Of a stretch of 64,000 nucleotides of DNA, positions 34,643-44,312 are shown one piece after another. Location: positions 248,001 to 312,000 of the forward strand of contig NZ_FMZZ01000001.1 of NCBI RefSeq assembly GCF_900101685.1. Direction: 5' to 3'. The position numbers were made by a program, and so were the translations under genes. The DNA is from Actinokineospora iranica. GTDB lineage: Bacteria > Actinomycetota > Actinomycetes > Mycobacteriales > Pseudonocardiaceae. Below the pieces are notes generated by a model. The model was not told the origin of the DNA and ran no database searches. It was given only the letters and a program-made list of their open reading frames with translations. The stretch's first letter is position 1. The number at the start of each line of letters is the position of its first letter.

Positions 34643-36460
34643 GTGACCAGATTGCCGCAGGTCAGCGGAACGCCGTTATCCGCCACACAGCTAGATGAAC
34701 AGATGGTGACAACGGCTTCCATTATCGCCAATACCATGCACGATATCGGTGTGACCGTGGTGCCGGACGTCGACTTCGCGTTCCAGCCGTTGCTCAGCAC
34801 TCGAACCGGCGAGCCAGTCGCCGTCGAGGCGCTGGCCCGACCGAAATCCGGTGGGATCTACGACCTGCTCAGGGCCGCGGGCAAAGCGGGCAAGCTCATC
34901 GAGACCGACATCTCGCTGGCCTGCCGCGCGGTCCTCGCCGCAGGCGAGGGCGACCTGCCGCTGCACCTGAACCTGGTCGCCGCCACCGCGACCACCCCGG
35001 ACGACCTGATGCGGTTCCTGCGGCCCACGCTGGCCCAGACCGGCAGGCAGCCCAGGGACCTCGTCCTGGAGATCACCCCGCCGTTCAGCCGGGTGCACCG
35101 CGCGGAGTTGGTCAACGGGCTGGCCCGGCTGCGGCACGAGGGATACCGCCTGGCGTTCGACTCCGTCGGCGACGGCGACCTGCCGCTGTCGCTGCTGGTC
35201 GACGTCCGCCCCGACCTGGTCAAGATCGACGCGCACCTGATCAACGGGCTGCCCGACGACACCGCGAGCCTGGCCGTGGTCGAATCCCTCGCGCAGTACT
35301 GCACCCGCACCGGGACCCGGCTGGCCGCCGTCGGCGTCGAGGCCGAGGACCAGCTGCTGTGCCTCAACCGGCTGGGTGTGCGCCTCGCGCAGGGCAACCT
35401 GCTCTGCGGCGCCAGCGAGGGCAACGGGATCTCACTGCCGCTGCCCCGCCCGGTCGCCGAGATCATCGAACTCAGCACCCACACCGGCGGGGTCCCCTCG
35501 CAGGTGCCCCTGGTTGCCGACTTCCTGCGCCCCGCGACGACCATGCCCGAGTACGCCACGGCGGAAGAGGTCCGCGACACCCTCGCCGAGCAGCCCTCGG
35601 TCAACGGCGTCGTGCTGGTCGACTCCGAGGGCAGGCCGGTCTACAGCGTCGAGCGCAGCCGCTTCCTGATCGCCGTCACCGGCCCCTACGGCCACGCGCT
35701 GAACGCGAAGAAGCCCGCCGCCCGGCACGCCGACAGCCCCCGGGTCATCCACGCCGACGCGACCGGCCTGCAACTGCTGGAGATGGTCAGCGACGCCGAC
35801 TGGGAACGCTCCGGCGAGGACGTGATCGTCGTCGACGCCGACGAGGTGTGCATCGGCGTGGTCCGCCTGACCGAGGTCGTCCGCGGCGTCGCCGAAGCCA
35901 AGATCGAGCAGGCCGCCGCCCTCAACCCGCTGACCCGGCTGCCGGGCAGCGAGTCGGTGGACCGCGAGATCGACCGCCGCATCGAGCGGCTGGAGATGTT
36001 CGTGGTGGCCTGGCTGGACGTCGACTCGTTCAAGGCGGTCAACGACACGGTCGGCTTCGCCGCGGGCGACGACCTGATCCGCTCCATCGGACGCGCTCTC
36101 ACCGACGCGGCCCGCGAACTGCCAGGCACGCGCGTCGCGCACGTGGGCGGGGACGACTTCTTGATCGTGGCGGACCTGGACGAGATCGCGGCACTGGCGT
36201 CGCGGCTGGTGGACCGGCCGTGGATGACCGAGGGAATGCCGGTGAGCGTGTCGCTGGCCTCGCTGGTGTGCGGGGTGCGGTCGGTGTCCTCGTATCGGGA
36301 GGCTTCCCGGCTGCTGGCACCACTGAAGAAGCAGGCGAAGGCGGTGCACGGGTCGAGCTGGGTGCTCGGCAGGCCAGGCACCGACCGAGTCGAAATCCTG
36401 CGCGGCCGCCCCGGCCCAGCCCCGGCCCCGCCCCGCCACGCCCTCCACGTCGCAGGCTGA
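34643..36460 (+). CDS. EAL-GGDEF c-di-GMP protein with degenerate motifs
   Basis: A protein of 605 residues. The order is an EAL-like domain first (about 30-275: VAVEALARP, HLNLVA, LVLEITPP, KIDAHLI), a CBS-like middle (about 300-420) and a GGDEF-like domain (about 430-590: WLDVDSFKAVND, HVGGDDFLIV). The EAL loop DDFGTG is changed to DSVGDG and GGDEF to GGDDF, so both activities may be weak or lost and the protein may be a c-di-GMP sensor. It starts with GTG at 34643, immediately after the lycopene cyclase stop. A later ATG at 34703 is an alternative start. Confidence 0.82.
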   Translation: MTRLPQVSGTPLSATQLDEQMVTTASIIANTMHDIGVTVVPDVDFAFQPLLSTRTGEPVAVEALARPKSGGIYDLLRAAGKAGKLIETDISLACRAVLAAGEGDLPLHLNLVAATATTPDDLMRFLRPTLAQTGRQPRDLVLEITPPFSRVHRAELVNGLARLRHEGYRLAFDSVGDGDLPLSLLVDVRPDLVKIDAHLINGLPDDTASLAVVESLAQYCTRTGTRLAAVGVEAEDQLLCLNRLGVRLAQGNLLCGASEGNGISLPLPRPVAEIIELSTHTGGVPSQVPLVADFLRPATTMPEYATAEEVRDTLAEQPSVNGVVLVDSEGRPVYSVERSRFLIAVTGPYGHALNAKKPAARHADSPRVIHADATGLQLLEMVSDADWERSGEDVIVVDADEVCIGVVRLTEVVRGVAEAKIEQAAALNPLTRLPGSESVDREIDRRIERLEMFVVAWLDVDSFKAVNDTVGFAAGDDLIRSIGRALTDAARELPGTRVAHVGGDDFLIVADLDEIAALASRLVDRPWMTEGMPVSVSLASLVCGVRSVSSYREASRLLAPLKKQAKAVHGSSWVLGRPGTDRVEILRGRPGPAPAPPRHALHVAG

Positions 36461-36601
36461 CTCCCCCGCAAACCACGCCCCGCCTACCAGGCAAGCCGCC
36501 TACCTAACAGGCCAGCGCCCGGGTCAGCCCGCCCGTCAACCTGGCCAAGGCGCCCGGAGCCAACCCGCCCTCCTGCCAGGCAGCACCTACGCTCGCCAGG
36601 T

Positions 36602-36750
36602 GCTCGATGGGGTGGAGTGGTTTCTTCTGGGGTGAAGGAAGATCCCTAAACTCGCCGTGGTCGTGGGGCCGAAGGCTCCCCACCCGTCTTTCCCCGCGAC
36701 GGGATCTTCCTTCGTAGGGGCCCCGAAGAAACCACTCCACCCCATCGAGC
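36602..36750. ncRNA. Structured intergenic hairpin element, copy 1
   Basis: The outer stem is 26 bp, perfect: 36602-36627 with 36725-36750 (gctcgatggggtggagtgg...). A second stem of 13 bp is 36634-36646 with 36701-36713 (gaaggaagatccc / gggatcttccttc). A third stem is gtcgtgggg (36660-36668) with ccccgcgac (36692-36700), including one G-T wobble. The distal loop holds ggccgaaggct and cacccgtctt. It sits in the 343-base gap between the convergent EAL-GGDEF and glmS genes; the rest of the gap is its conserved flanks. Whether it acts as RNA (bidirectional terminator or small RNA) or as DNA is unknown. Confidence 0.7.
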
Positions 36751-36803
36751 AGACCCCGCAACCCAGCCACCCGCAGAAGCCAGCCACCCCATCAGAGCAG
36801 GCG

Positions 36804-38630
36804 CTACTCCACGGTCACGCTCTTGGCGAGGTTGCGGGGCTTGTCGATGTCGCGGCCTAGTTCCGCGGCTATGTGGTAGGCCAGTAGTTGCAGGGGGATG
36901 GTCAGGAGGATGGGGTCCAGTTCGGGCTCGCCGCGTGGGACTCGGATCACCTCGTCTGCCAGGCCTTCTGGTATCTCGGCGTTGGTGACGGCGATAACCG
37001 GGCCGCCGCGGGCTCGGATCTGTTCCATGGTGCCGATGTTCTTGGCCAGCAGCTCGTCGTGGGGGACGACGACCACGCTGGGCATGTCCGCGTCGATGAG
37101 GGCCAAGGGGCCGTGTTTGAGTTCAGCCGACTGGTAGGCCTCGGCGTGGACGTAGGAGATTTCCTTGAGCTTCTGGGCGCCTTCGCGGGCTACTGGCCAG
37201 CCGCGCACGCGGCCAAGGAAGAACATGTGGCGGGCGTGGGCGTGGCGTTTCGCGACCTGTTGGACCCGGGCGTCCTCGGTCAGGATCTCCTCGATCTGGG
37301 CTGGCAGGGCGCGCAGGCCGGAGACGATCCGTTGGCCGGACGCGGCGGAGAGGTCGCGGACTCGGCCGAGCAGCAGGCCGAGCATGGCGAAGGAGACCGT
37401 CATGTTGGTCAGCGCCTTGGTCGAGGCCACCGACACCTCCGGGCCCGCGTGCAGGAACACGCCGCTGCCGCATTCGCGGGCGATGGCGCTGCCGACGACG
37501 TTGACCGCGCCGATCACCCGGCCGCCCTTGCGGCGCAGCTCCTGGACGGCGGCCAAAGTGTCCAGGGTTTCGCCGGACTGGCTGATCGCCACGTACAGGG
37601 CGTCCGGGTCGACTACCGGGTTGCGGTAGCGGAACTCCGAGGCGGGTTCGGCGTCAGCGGGGATGCGGGCCAGTTCCTCGACCAGGGTCGCGCCCATCTG
37701 GCCCGCGTAGTAGGCCGAGCCGCAGCCGAGGAACTTGACCCTGCGGACGGCGCGCAGGGCCATCGGGTCCAAGCCGAGGCCGCCGAGGTGGGCGGTGGCG
37801 AAGCGCTCGTCGAGGCGGCCGCGCAGGGCGCGGGCGACGGCCTCGGGCTGCTCAGCCATCTCCTTGCGCATGAAGTCGGGGTGGCCGCCCAGTTCGTAGT
37901 CGTCGGCGGCGAGGTCCACTGTGGTGGGTTGCTTGCTGGTGCGCCGGGCCTCCAAAGTGGAGGTTCGATAGTCACCGGCGCGGACGGTGGCGAGTTCGCC
38001 GTCATCGAGGAACACCACCCGCTGGGTGTGGTGCACCAGGGCCGCGACGTCGGAGGCAACGAACATCTCGCCGTCGCCGATGCCCAGGACGATCGGGCTG
38101 CCGTTGCGGGCGACCACCAGCTCGTCGGGGCGGGTGCGGTCCAGCACGACCAGACCGTAGGTGCCCTCGACGTGGCGCAGCGCGGACCGGACCGCGTCCT
38201 CAAGCGAGCCGGTCTCGATCTCGGCGGCGATCAGGTGGGCCAGCGCCTCGGTGTCCGTCTCGGACACCAGGGCCACGCCCTCCGCGGCGAGCCGGGCGCG
38301 CAGCTGCTCGGCGTTCTCGATGATCCCGTTGTGCACCACGGCGATCCGGCCGTCGGCGTCCAGGTGCGGATGCGCGTTGCGGTCCGATGGCTCCCCGTGG
38401 GTGGCCCAGCGGGTGTGCGCGATCCCGATGGTCGCCGCGTTGGGCGCCGACTCGGCGAGCCGGTCACGCAGCTCCTGCACCCGGCCCGCCGCCTTGGTGA
38501 CCGCGATCCGCCCCCGCCGCACCACCGCGACACCAGCCGAGTCGTACCCCCGGTATTCCAGCCGGTGCAACCCCTCCACCAGCACCGGGGTGGCCGCCTT
38601 GGCCCCCACGTACCCGACGATCCCGCACAT
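36804..38630 (-). CDS. glmS: Glutamine-fructose-6-phosphate aminotransferase
   Basis: A 608-residue enzyme. The class II amidotransferase domain starts MCGIVGYVG (Cys2 nucleophile) with YRGYDSAG and HTRWATHGEPS. Two SIS domains follow (FLGCGSAYYAGQMGA, SQSGETLDT, FFLGRVRGWPVA), and the C-terminal KPRNLAKSVTVE closes the sugar site. It makes glucosamine-6-phosphate for peptidoglycan. The ATG at 38630 has AGGAGAG; the extra 61 codons upstream are not coding. The last third of the gene, near the hairpin element, has clearly looser codon bias than the first part. Confidence 0.97.
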   Translation of the reverse strand: MCGIVGYVGAKAATPVLVEGLHRLEYRGYDSAGVAVVRRGRIAVTKAAGRVQELRDRLAESAPNAATIGIAHTRWATHGEPSDRNAHPHLDADGRIAVVHNGIIENAEQLRARLAAEGVALVSETDTEALAHLIAAEIETGSLEDAVRSALRHVEGTYGLVVLDRTRPDELVVARNGSPIVLGIGDGEMFVASDVAALVHHTQRVVFLDDGELATVRAGDYRTSTLEARRTSKQPTTVDLAADDYELGGHPDFMRKEMAEQPEAVARALRGRLDERFATAHLGGLGLDPMALRAVRRVKFLGCGSAYYAGQMGATLVEELARIPADAEPASEFRYRNPVVDPDALYVAISQSGETLDTLAAVQELRRKGGRVIGAVNVVGSAIARECGSGVFLHAGPEVSVASTKALTNMTVSFAMLGLLLGRVRDLSAASGQRIVSGLRALPAQIEEILTEDARVQQVAKRHAHARHMFFLGRVRGWPVAREGAQKLKEISYVHAEAYQSAELKHGPLALIDADMPSVVVVPHDELLAKNIGTMEQIRARGGPVIAVTNAEIPEGLADEVIRVPRGEPELDPILLTIPLQLLAYHIAAELGRDIDKPRNLAKSVTVE

Positions 38631-38667
38631 ACACTCTCCTGCCTCGAAACGATCGGCCCTGGACAAC

Positions 38668-38937
38668 TCAGCCGTAGACGATGCGCCGCAACTGGCGCTC
38701 GGACAGCTCGGGCGCGGCCACCGGCCGGGCGGCGAGCTCGGCCGCCAGCGCACTCCAGATCTGCGCGTTGCGGTACTGCTTGCGCCGCAGCTCAGCGTGC
38801 CTGCGGCGGACATAGGCCTCAGCCGTCTCCCCGAAATAGCCGATCACGTCGGCGACGACCCGCGCCGCGACCGCGGGCGGCAGCCCGGTGGTCCCGACGA
38901 CGTGCCGAACGAGGTCCGGCGGCGGCGACTCGGTCAC
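38668..38937 (-). CDS. Conserved hypothetical protein upstream of glmS
   Basis: An 89-residue protein with no membrane part: DLVRHVVGTTGLPPAVAARV, then VRRRHAELRRKQYRNAQIWS, and a C-terminus ELSERQLRRIVYG. I recall similar small proteins ending in RQLRRIIYG in other actinobacteria. The RRRHAELRR segment suggests nucleic acid or ribosome contact, but no function is known. GTG at 38937 is the best start; the frame runs further back without family-like sequence. It is 37 bases upstream of glmS and probably co-transcribed. Confidence 0.75.
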   Translation of the reverse strand: MTESPPPDLVRHVVGTTGLPPAVAARVVADVIGYFGETAEAYVRRRHAELRRKQYRNAQIWSALAAELAARPVAAPELSERQLRRIVYG

Positions 38938-39005
38938 GGGTGCCGACAGTGGCAGCAGACAACCTCTTGACGCAACTTTCCTGCCCGGATTCGGGCACAC
39001 GGCCG

Positions 39006-39596
39006 TCAGAACAGGGACTCCCGCAACCCTCGGAACTCGGCCGCCAGATCAGGCAACTGGTAGTGCGCGTTAAGTCCGCTCGGATTCGGCAAGACCCACA
39101 CCCGTGCCGACTCGATCAGCTCGGACTGGGGGCCGATCGCGGCCTTGGGGACGCCGAACGCGGTGCGGTAGGCGGTCACCCCGACCACCGCCACCACCCG
39201 AGGACAGTATTCGGCGACGACCCGGCACAGCCGTTCACCGCCCGCGGTCAGTTCCGCGACCCCGAGTTCGTCCGCCCGCGCGGTCGCCCGCGCGACCAGG
39301 TTGGTGACGCCCAAACCGAAGGTGGGCAACAGGTCCTGCTCATCCGGCCGCAGGAGGCGCGGGGTGAAGCCGGACAGGTGCAACGCGGGCCAGAACCGGT
39401 TCCCCGGCCGGGCGAAGTGGTGACCGGTGGCACCGGAGTAGAGCCCGGGATTGATTCCGCAGAACAGGACGTCCAAGCCCGGCGCGAGCACGTCGGCGAT
39501 GGTCCGGTCCTTGGCCGAGGCAAGCTGGTCACGAGTGGGTCGGGGCACCACCCCATGGGAACAGAAGTCGATCACCACCGCCACCGACAAAGGCAT
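39006..39596 (-). CDS. mug: G/U mismatch-specific uracil-DNA glycosylase
   Basis: A protein of 196 residues of the MUG/TDG family. The catalytic motif is LFCGINPGLYSGATGHHFARP (GINPG, catalytic Asn), and the C-terminal LPNPSGLNAHY is the minor-groove wedge (NPSGLNA). It removes uracil or ethenocytosine opposite G, which is useful in a high-GC genome. The ATG at 39596 follows GCAAGG. The next gene on this strand starts 68 bases downstream, so it may be in the same transcript as the small protein and glmS. Confidence 0.92.
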   Translation of the reverse strand: MPLSVAVVIDFCSHGVVPRPTRDQLASAKDRTIADVLAPGLDVLFCGINPGLYSGATGHHFARPGNRFWPALHLSGFTPRLLRPDEQDLLPTFGLGVTNLVARATARADELGVAELTAGGERLCRVVAEYCPRVVAVVGVTAYRTAFGVPKAAIGPQSELIESARVWVLPNPSGLNAHYQLPDLAAEFRGLRESLF

Positions 39597-39823
39597 CCTT
39601 GCGCCCCACCTCCGGACTTCCGCCCCCTCGCTTCCGTTGCGTCCTTTGTGACTACCACCCCCCACCTTGACCCTTCTCCCAAGGCTTCACCCATCCATTA
39701 TCTTGATACCAATTATGGAAATGACGATTTCGATACCACAGAAGAGGTGAGGTGGCAGATGGGAGACCCGCAAGCGGGAGAGAGCAAAGCGGTCTACTGG
39801 CGGATGAGGGCGCCGAGAAAGAC
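39597..39823. other. AT-rich intergenic patch upstream of mug
   Basis: No gene is seen between the mug start and the suf-operon terminator. Bases 39698-39745 (ttatcttgataccaattatg and following) are far richer in A/T than the neighbourhood and contain two gatacca copies about 30 bases apart. This is the likely promoter region of mug, read on the minus strand, but no promoter hexamers can be named with confidence. Confidence 0.4.
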
Positions 39824-39866
39824 CGAGGCCGCTTTCACCACGCGGAACGTGGGGAAAGCGGCCTCG
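39824..39866 (-). terminator. Terminator of the suf operon
   Basis: A two-level hairpin: outer 13-bp stem cgaggccgctttc / gaaagcggcctcg and inner 5-bp stem ccacg / cgtgg with loop cggaa. It lies 33 bases beyond the sufT stop; on the minus strand it is followed by a T-rich run (gtctttct). Confidence 0.88.
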
Positions 39867-39898
39867 CTGTGATCAACCGTTCTGTGCGGGATCTTCCG

Positions 39899-40276
39899 TC
39901 AAACGGTGAACCCGAGAGCGCGCAACTGCTCGCGGCCGTCGTCGGTGATCTTCTCCGGGCCCCACGGGGGCATCCAGACCCAGTTGATCCGGAAGTCGTT
40001 CACCAGGCCGCCGCCGGTCAGGGCGGTGCGGGTCTGGTCCTCGATCACGTCGGTCAGCGGGCAGGCCGCCGACGTCAGCGTCATGTCGATCGTGGCCGTG
40101 TTGTCGTCCTCGACCCGGATGTCATAAACCAGGCCGAGGTCGACCACGTTGATGCCCAGTTCGGGGTCGACCACGTCGCGCATGGCCTCTTCCACGTCAT
40201 CCAACGTGGCCACGTCGGCTCGGGGCGCCTGGTCCGGCATACCCGCCGCGCCGCGCTGGATCTCTTCGTCACTCAT
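39899..40276 (-). CDS. sufT: SufT-type (MIP18/DUF59) Fe-S assembly factor
   Basis: A protein of 125 residues with the MIP18/PaaD-like core: VEEAMRDVVDPELGINVVDL (about 29-48), GLVYDI and TLTSAACPLTDVIED (conserved Cys). The C-terminus VWMPPWGPEKITDDGREQL is typical of SufT. It helps to mature Fe-S proteins after SufBCD assembly. The ATG at 40276 overlaps the sufU stop by four bases, so it is the last gene of the operon. Confidence 0.93.
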   Translation of the reverse strand: MSDEEIQRGAAGMPDQAPRADVATLDDVEEAMRDVVDPELGINVVDLGLVYDIRVEDDNTATIDMTLTSAACPLTDVIEDQTRTALTGGGLVNDFRINWVWMPPWGPEKITDDGREQLRALGFTV

Positions 40277-40715
40277 GTCGTCACTCCTTCGGCGCGGGCC
40301 ACCGCGTCCTTGAAAGCCATCCAGCCCAGCAGGGCGCACTTCACGCGCGCCGGATACTTGGCCACGCCCGCGAAGGCGATGCCGTCCTCCAGCACGTCCT
40401 CGTCCGGCTCGACCTTGCCCCGGCCCTGCATCAGCTCCACGAACGCGTCCAGCTTCGTGAACGCCTCCGCGACCGGCTTGCCCACCACCAGGTCGGTCAA
40501 CACCGAGGTCGAGGCCTGGCTGATCGAGCAGCCCTGGCCCTCGTACGACACGTCCGCCACGGTCGCGCCGTCGAGTTTCACCCGCAGCGTGACCTCGTCA
40601 CCGCAGGTCGGGTTGACCTGGAAGGACTCGGCGTCGAACGGGTCGCGCAGGCCGCGGCCATGCGGGTTCTTGTAGTGGTCCAGGATGATCTCCTGGTACA
40701 TCTGCTGAAGCTGCA

Positions 40716-40716
<1 letters not shown>
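40273..40716 (-). CDS. sufU: SufU Fe-S assembly/sulfur transfer protein
   Basis: A 147-residue IscU-like protein. It has the SufU metal site residues: NPTCGDEV (Cys about 38, Asp), GQGCSISQAS (Cys about 64) and RVKCALLGW (Cys about 126), and the 18-20 residue SufU insertion between the second and third Cys. SufU takes sulfur from SufS via Zn-bound cysteines and passes it to SufBCD. Its ATG overlaps the sufS stop by one base. Confidence 0.95.
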
Positions 40717-42056
<1,340 letters not shown>

Positions 42057-42071
42057 CTACCCGGTGCAACG

Positions 42072-42845
42072 TCAGGAAGCGCTCGCGGCTTCCTGGATGC
42101 CCGCGTATTTCACGTAGCCCTCGGACTCGAGCTGGTCGGCCAGCTCTGGGCCGCCGGACTCGACGATGCGGCCGCCGGCGAACACGTGCACGAAGTCCGG
42201 CGCGATGTGGCGCAGGATGCGGGTGTAGTGGGTGATCAGCAGCACGCCCGCCTCCCCGGAGGCCTTGAACCGGTTGACGCCCTCGGAGACCACGCGCAGC
42301 GCGTCGACGTCGAGGCCGGAGTCGGTCTCGTCCAGGATCGCGATCTTCGGGTTGAGCAGGGCGAGCTGCAGGATCTCGTGGCGCTTCTTCTCGCCGCCGG
42401 AGAAGCCCTCGTTGACACTGCGCTCGGCGAAGGCGGGGTCCATGTCGAGTTCCTTCATCGACTCCTTGACCTCCTTGACCCAGTGGCGCAGCTTCGGGGC
42501 CTCGCCGCGGATCGCGGTGGCCGCGGTGCGCAGGAAGTTGGACGTCGACACCCCAGGCACCTCGACCGGGTACTGCATGGCGAGGAACAGGCCCGCGCGG
42601 GCGCGCTCGTCCACGCTCATCGCCAGCACGTCCTCGCCGTCGAGGGTGATCGAGCCGGAGGTCACCTCGTACTTGGGGTGGCCGGCGACGGCGTAGGACA
42701 GGGTGGACTTGCCGGACCCGTTCGGGCCCATGATCGCGTGGGTCTCGCCCGCCTTGACGGTGAGGTCGACGCCCTTGAGGATCTCCTTGGGGCCGTCGTC
42801 GGTGCTCACCGAGACGTGCAGGTCCTTGATCTCCAACGTGGCCAT
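42072..42845 (-). CDS. sufC: SufC Fe-S assembly ATPase
   Basis: A 257-residue ABC ATPase of the SufC type: Walker A GPNGSGKSTL (38-47), signature FSGGEKKRHEI, Walker B IAILDETDSGLD and His switch ITHYTRIL. It forms the SufBC2D scaffold on which Fe-S clusters are built. The ATG at 42845 lies 19 bases after the ferredoxin-like gene. Confidence 0.97.
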   Translation of the reverse strand: MATLEIKDLHVSVSTDDGPKEILKGVDLTVKAGETHAIMGPNGSGKSTLSYAVAGHPKYEVTSGSITLDGEDVLAMSVDERARAGLFLAMQYPVEVPGVSTSNFLRTAATAIRGEAPKLRHWVKEVKESMKELDMDPAFAERSVNEGFSGGEKKRHEILQLALLNPKIAILDETDSGLDVDALRVVSEGVNRFKASGEAGVLLITHYTRILRHIAPDFVHVFAGGRIVESGGPELADQLESEGYVKYAGIQEAASAS

Positions 42846-42864
42846 TGCGCTTGTTTCCTAAAAG

Positions 42865-43179
42865 TCAGTTGAGTGTGGTGGTGACATCGACGTGCACCTG
42901 GTCGTCCACAATGGACACCGGGTACACGTCGACCGGTTCGGTCGCGGGCGGCGCGGAGGGAGCGCCGGTGCGCAGGTCGAAGCACGACCCGTGCAGCCAG
43001 CACTCCAGCCCCTTGCGCGCCAGCTCCCCTTCGGACAGCGCCAACGCGGCGTGCGAGCACTCGTCGCGCAGGGCGTGCACCTCGTCGCCTTGGCGCACCA
43101 GCACGACGGCGACACCGCCTACCTCGACGGCGCGCGGTTTGCCGTCGTCCAGTTCGGACAGCGCGCAAACGGGTGTCAT
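42865..43179 (-). CDS. Rieske-type ferredoxin within the suf operon
   Basis: A 104-residue Rieske [2Fe-2S] protein with ligands CSHAAL (C-x-H) and CWLHGSCFD (C-x-x-H), and no transmembrane part. It is annotated in relatives as a non-heme iron oxygenase ferredoxin subunit. Its place between sufD and sufC suggests that it supplies electrons for cluster assembly. Its start overlaps the sufD stop by four bases, so it is fully part of the operon. Confidence 0.93.
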   Translation of the reverse strand: MTPVCALSELDDGKPRAVEVGGVAVVLVRQGDEVHALRDECSHAALALSEGELARKGLECWLHGSCFDLRTGAPSAPPATEPVDVYPVSIVDDQVHVDVTTTLN

Positions 43180-44312
43180 GCTCCGACGGCTTCCAGTTCG
43201 GCCTCGATCGCGGCCTCCAAGCGCTCACGCACCTCGGGGACCTGGATCTTCATCAGCAGCTCGTGGAAGAAGCCGCGCACGACCAGGCGGCGGGCCTGGT
43301 CCTCCGGGATTCCCCGCGCCTGCAGGTAGAACAGCTGCTCGTCGTCGAAGCGGCCGGTGGCGCTGGCGTGGCCCGCGCCCGCGATCTCGCCGGTCTCGAT
43401 CTCCAGGTTCGGCACCGAGTCGGCGCGGGCGCCGTCGGTGAGCAGGAGGTTCCGGTTGAGCTCGTAGGTCTGGGTGCCCTCGGCGGCCGCGCGGATCAGC
43501 ACGTCGCCGATCCACACGGTGTGCGCGTCCTGGCCCTGCAGCGCGCCCTTGTAGGTCACGTTGGATGTGCAGTTGGGGACCGCGTGGTCGACAAACGTGC
43601 GGTGCTCGAAATGCTGGCCCGCGTCGGCGAAGTACAGCCCGGACAGGTCGACCTCGCCGCCCTTGTCCGCGAAGGCCGCCGTGGGCGAGACCCGCACGAC
43701 GTCGCCGCCGAGGGTGACCACGGTGTGCCGCAGGCGCGCGTCGCGGCCGATCTTGGCGTGGTGCGCCGAGACGTGCACCGCGTCGTCCGCCCAGTCCTGA
43801 ATGGACACCACGGTCAGCTTGGCGCTGTCGTCGAGGACGAACTCCACGTTGTCGGCGTAGACGCCGGAGCCGCGGTGGTCGAGGACCACGACGGCCTCGG
43901 CGAAGCGCTCCGCGCGGATCTGCAGGTGGCCGTAGGCGAGCTTGCCCGCGCCGGGGCCGGTGATGGTGACGGTGGTCGGCGCGGACGCGACGACCTCCTT
44001 GCCCACGGTCAGCACCGTCGCGGCGGTGAAGGAGCTGTAGGCCTGCGCGGCGACCCGGTCGGCGGGCACGCCGCCCGCGCCGAGCCGGGCGTCGGCGCGG
44101 TCCACCGTCTCGACGGTCACCTCGGCGGGCGCGTCGACATCGACCGACGCCGCGCCGGTCGCGGCCGCGCCGGTGTGCAGACCGGCGAGCCGCTTCATCG
44201 GCGTGAAGCGCCAGATCTCCTCACGGCCGGAGGGCTGCTCGAACGCCTCGACGTCGAACGAGGTGAACCACTCCGCGCGGGAGGCCTCGGGAACAACAAC
44301 AGCGGTCGTCAT
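43176..44312 (-). CDS. sufD: SufD Fe-S assembly scaffold protein
   Basis: A 378-residue beta-helix protein of the SufBD family. GGDVVRVSPTAAFADKGGEV, FVDHAVPNCTSNVTYKGAL and DEQLFYLQARGIPEDQARRL near the C-terminus are the hallmarks (the His in FVDHA is the conserved SufD metal-site His). With SufB and SufC it forms the cluster scaffold. Its ATG at 44312 is directly next to the sufB stop at 44313. Confidence 0.96.
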   Translation of the reverse strand: MTTAVVVPEASRAEWFTSFDVEAFEQPSGREEIWRFTPMKRLAGLHTGAAATGAASVDVDAPAEVTVETVDRADARLGAGGVPADRVAAQAYSSFTAATVLTVGKEVVASAPTTVTITGPGAGKLAYGHLQIRAERFAEAVVVLDHRGSGVYADNVEFVLDDSAKLTVVSIQDWADDAVHVSAHHAKIGRDARLRHTVVTLGGDVVRVSPTAAFADKGGEVDLSGLYFADAGQHFEHRTFVDHAVPNCTSNVTYKGALQGQDAHTVWIGDVLIRAAAEGTQTYELNRNLLLTDGARADSVPNLEIETGEIAGAGHASATGRFDDEQLFYLQARGIPEDQARRLVVRGFFHELLMKIQVPEVRERLEAAIEAELEAVGA

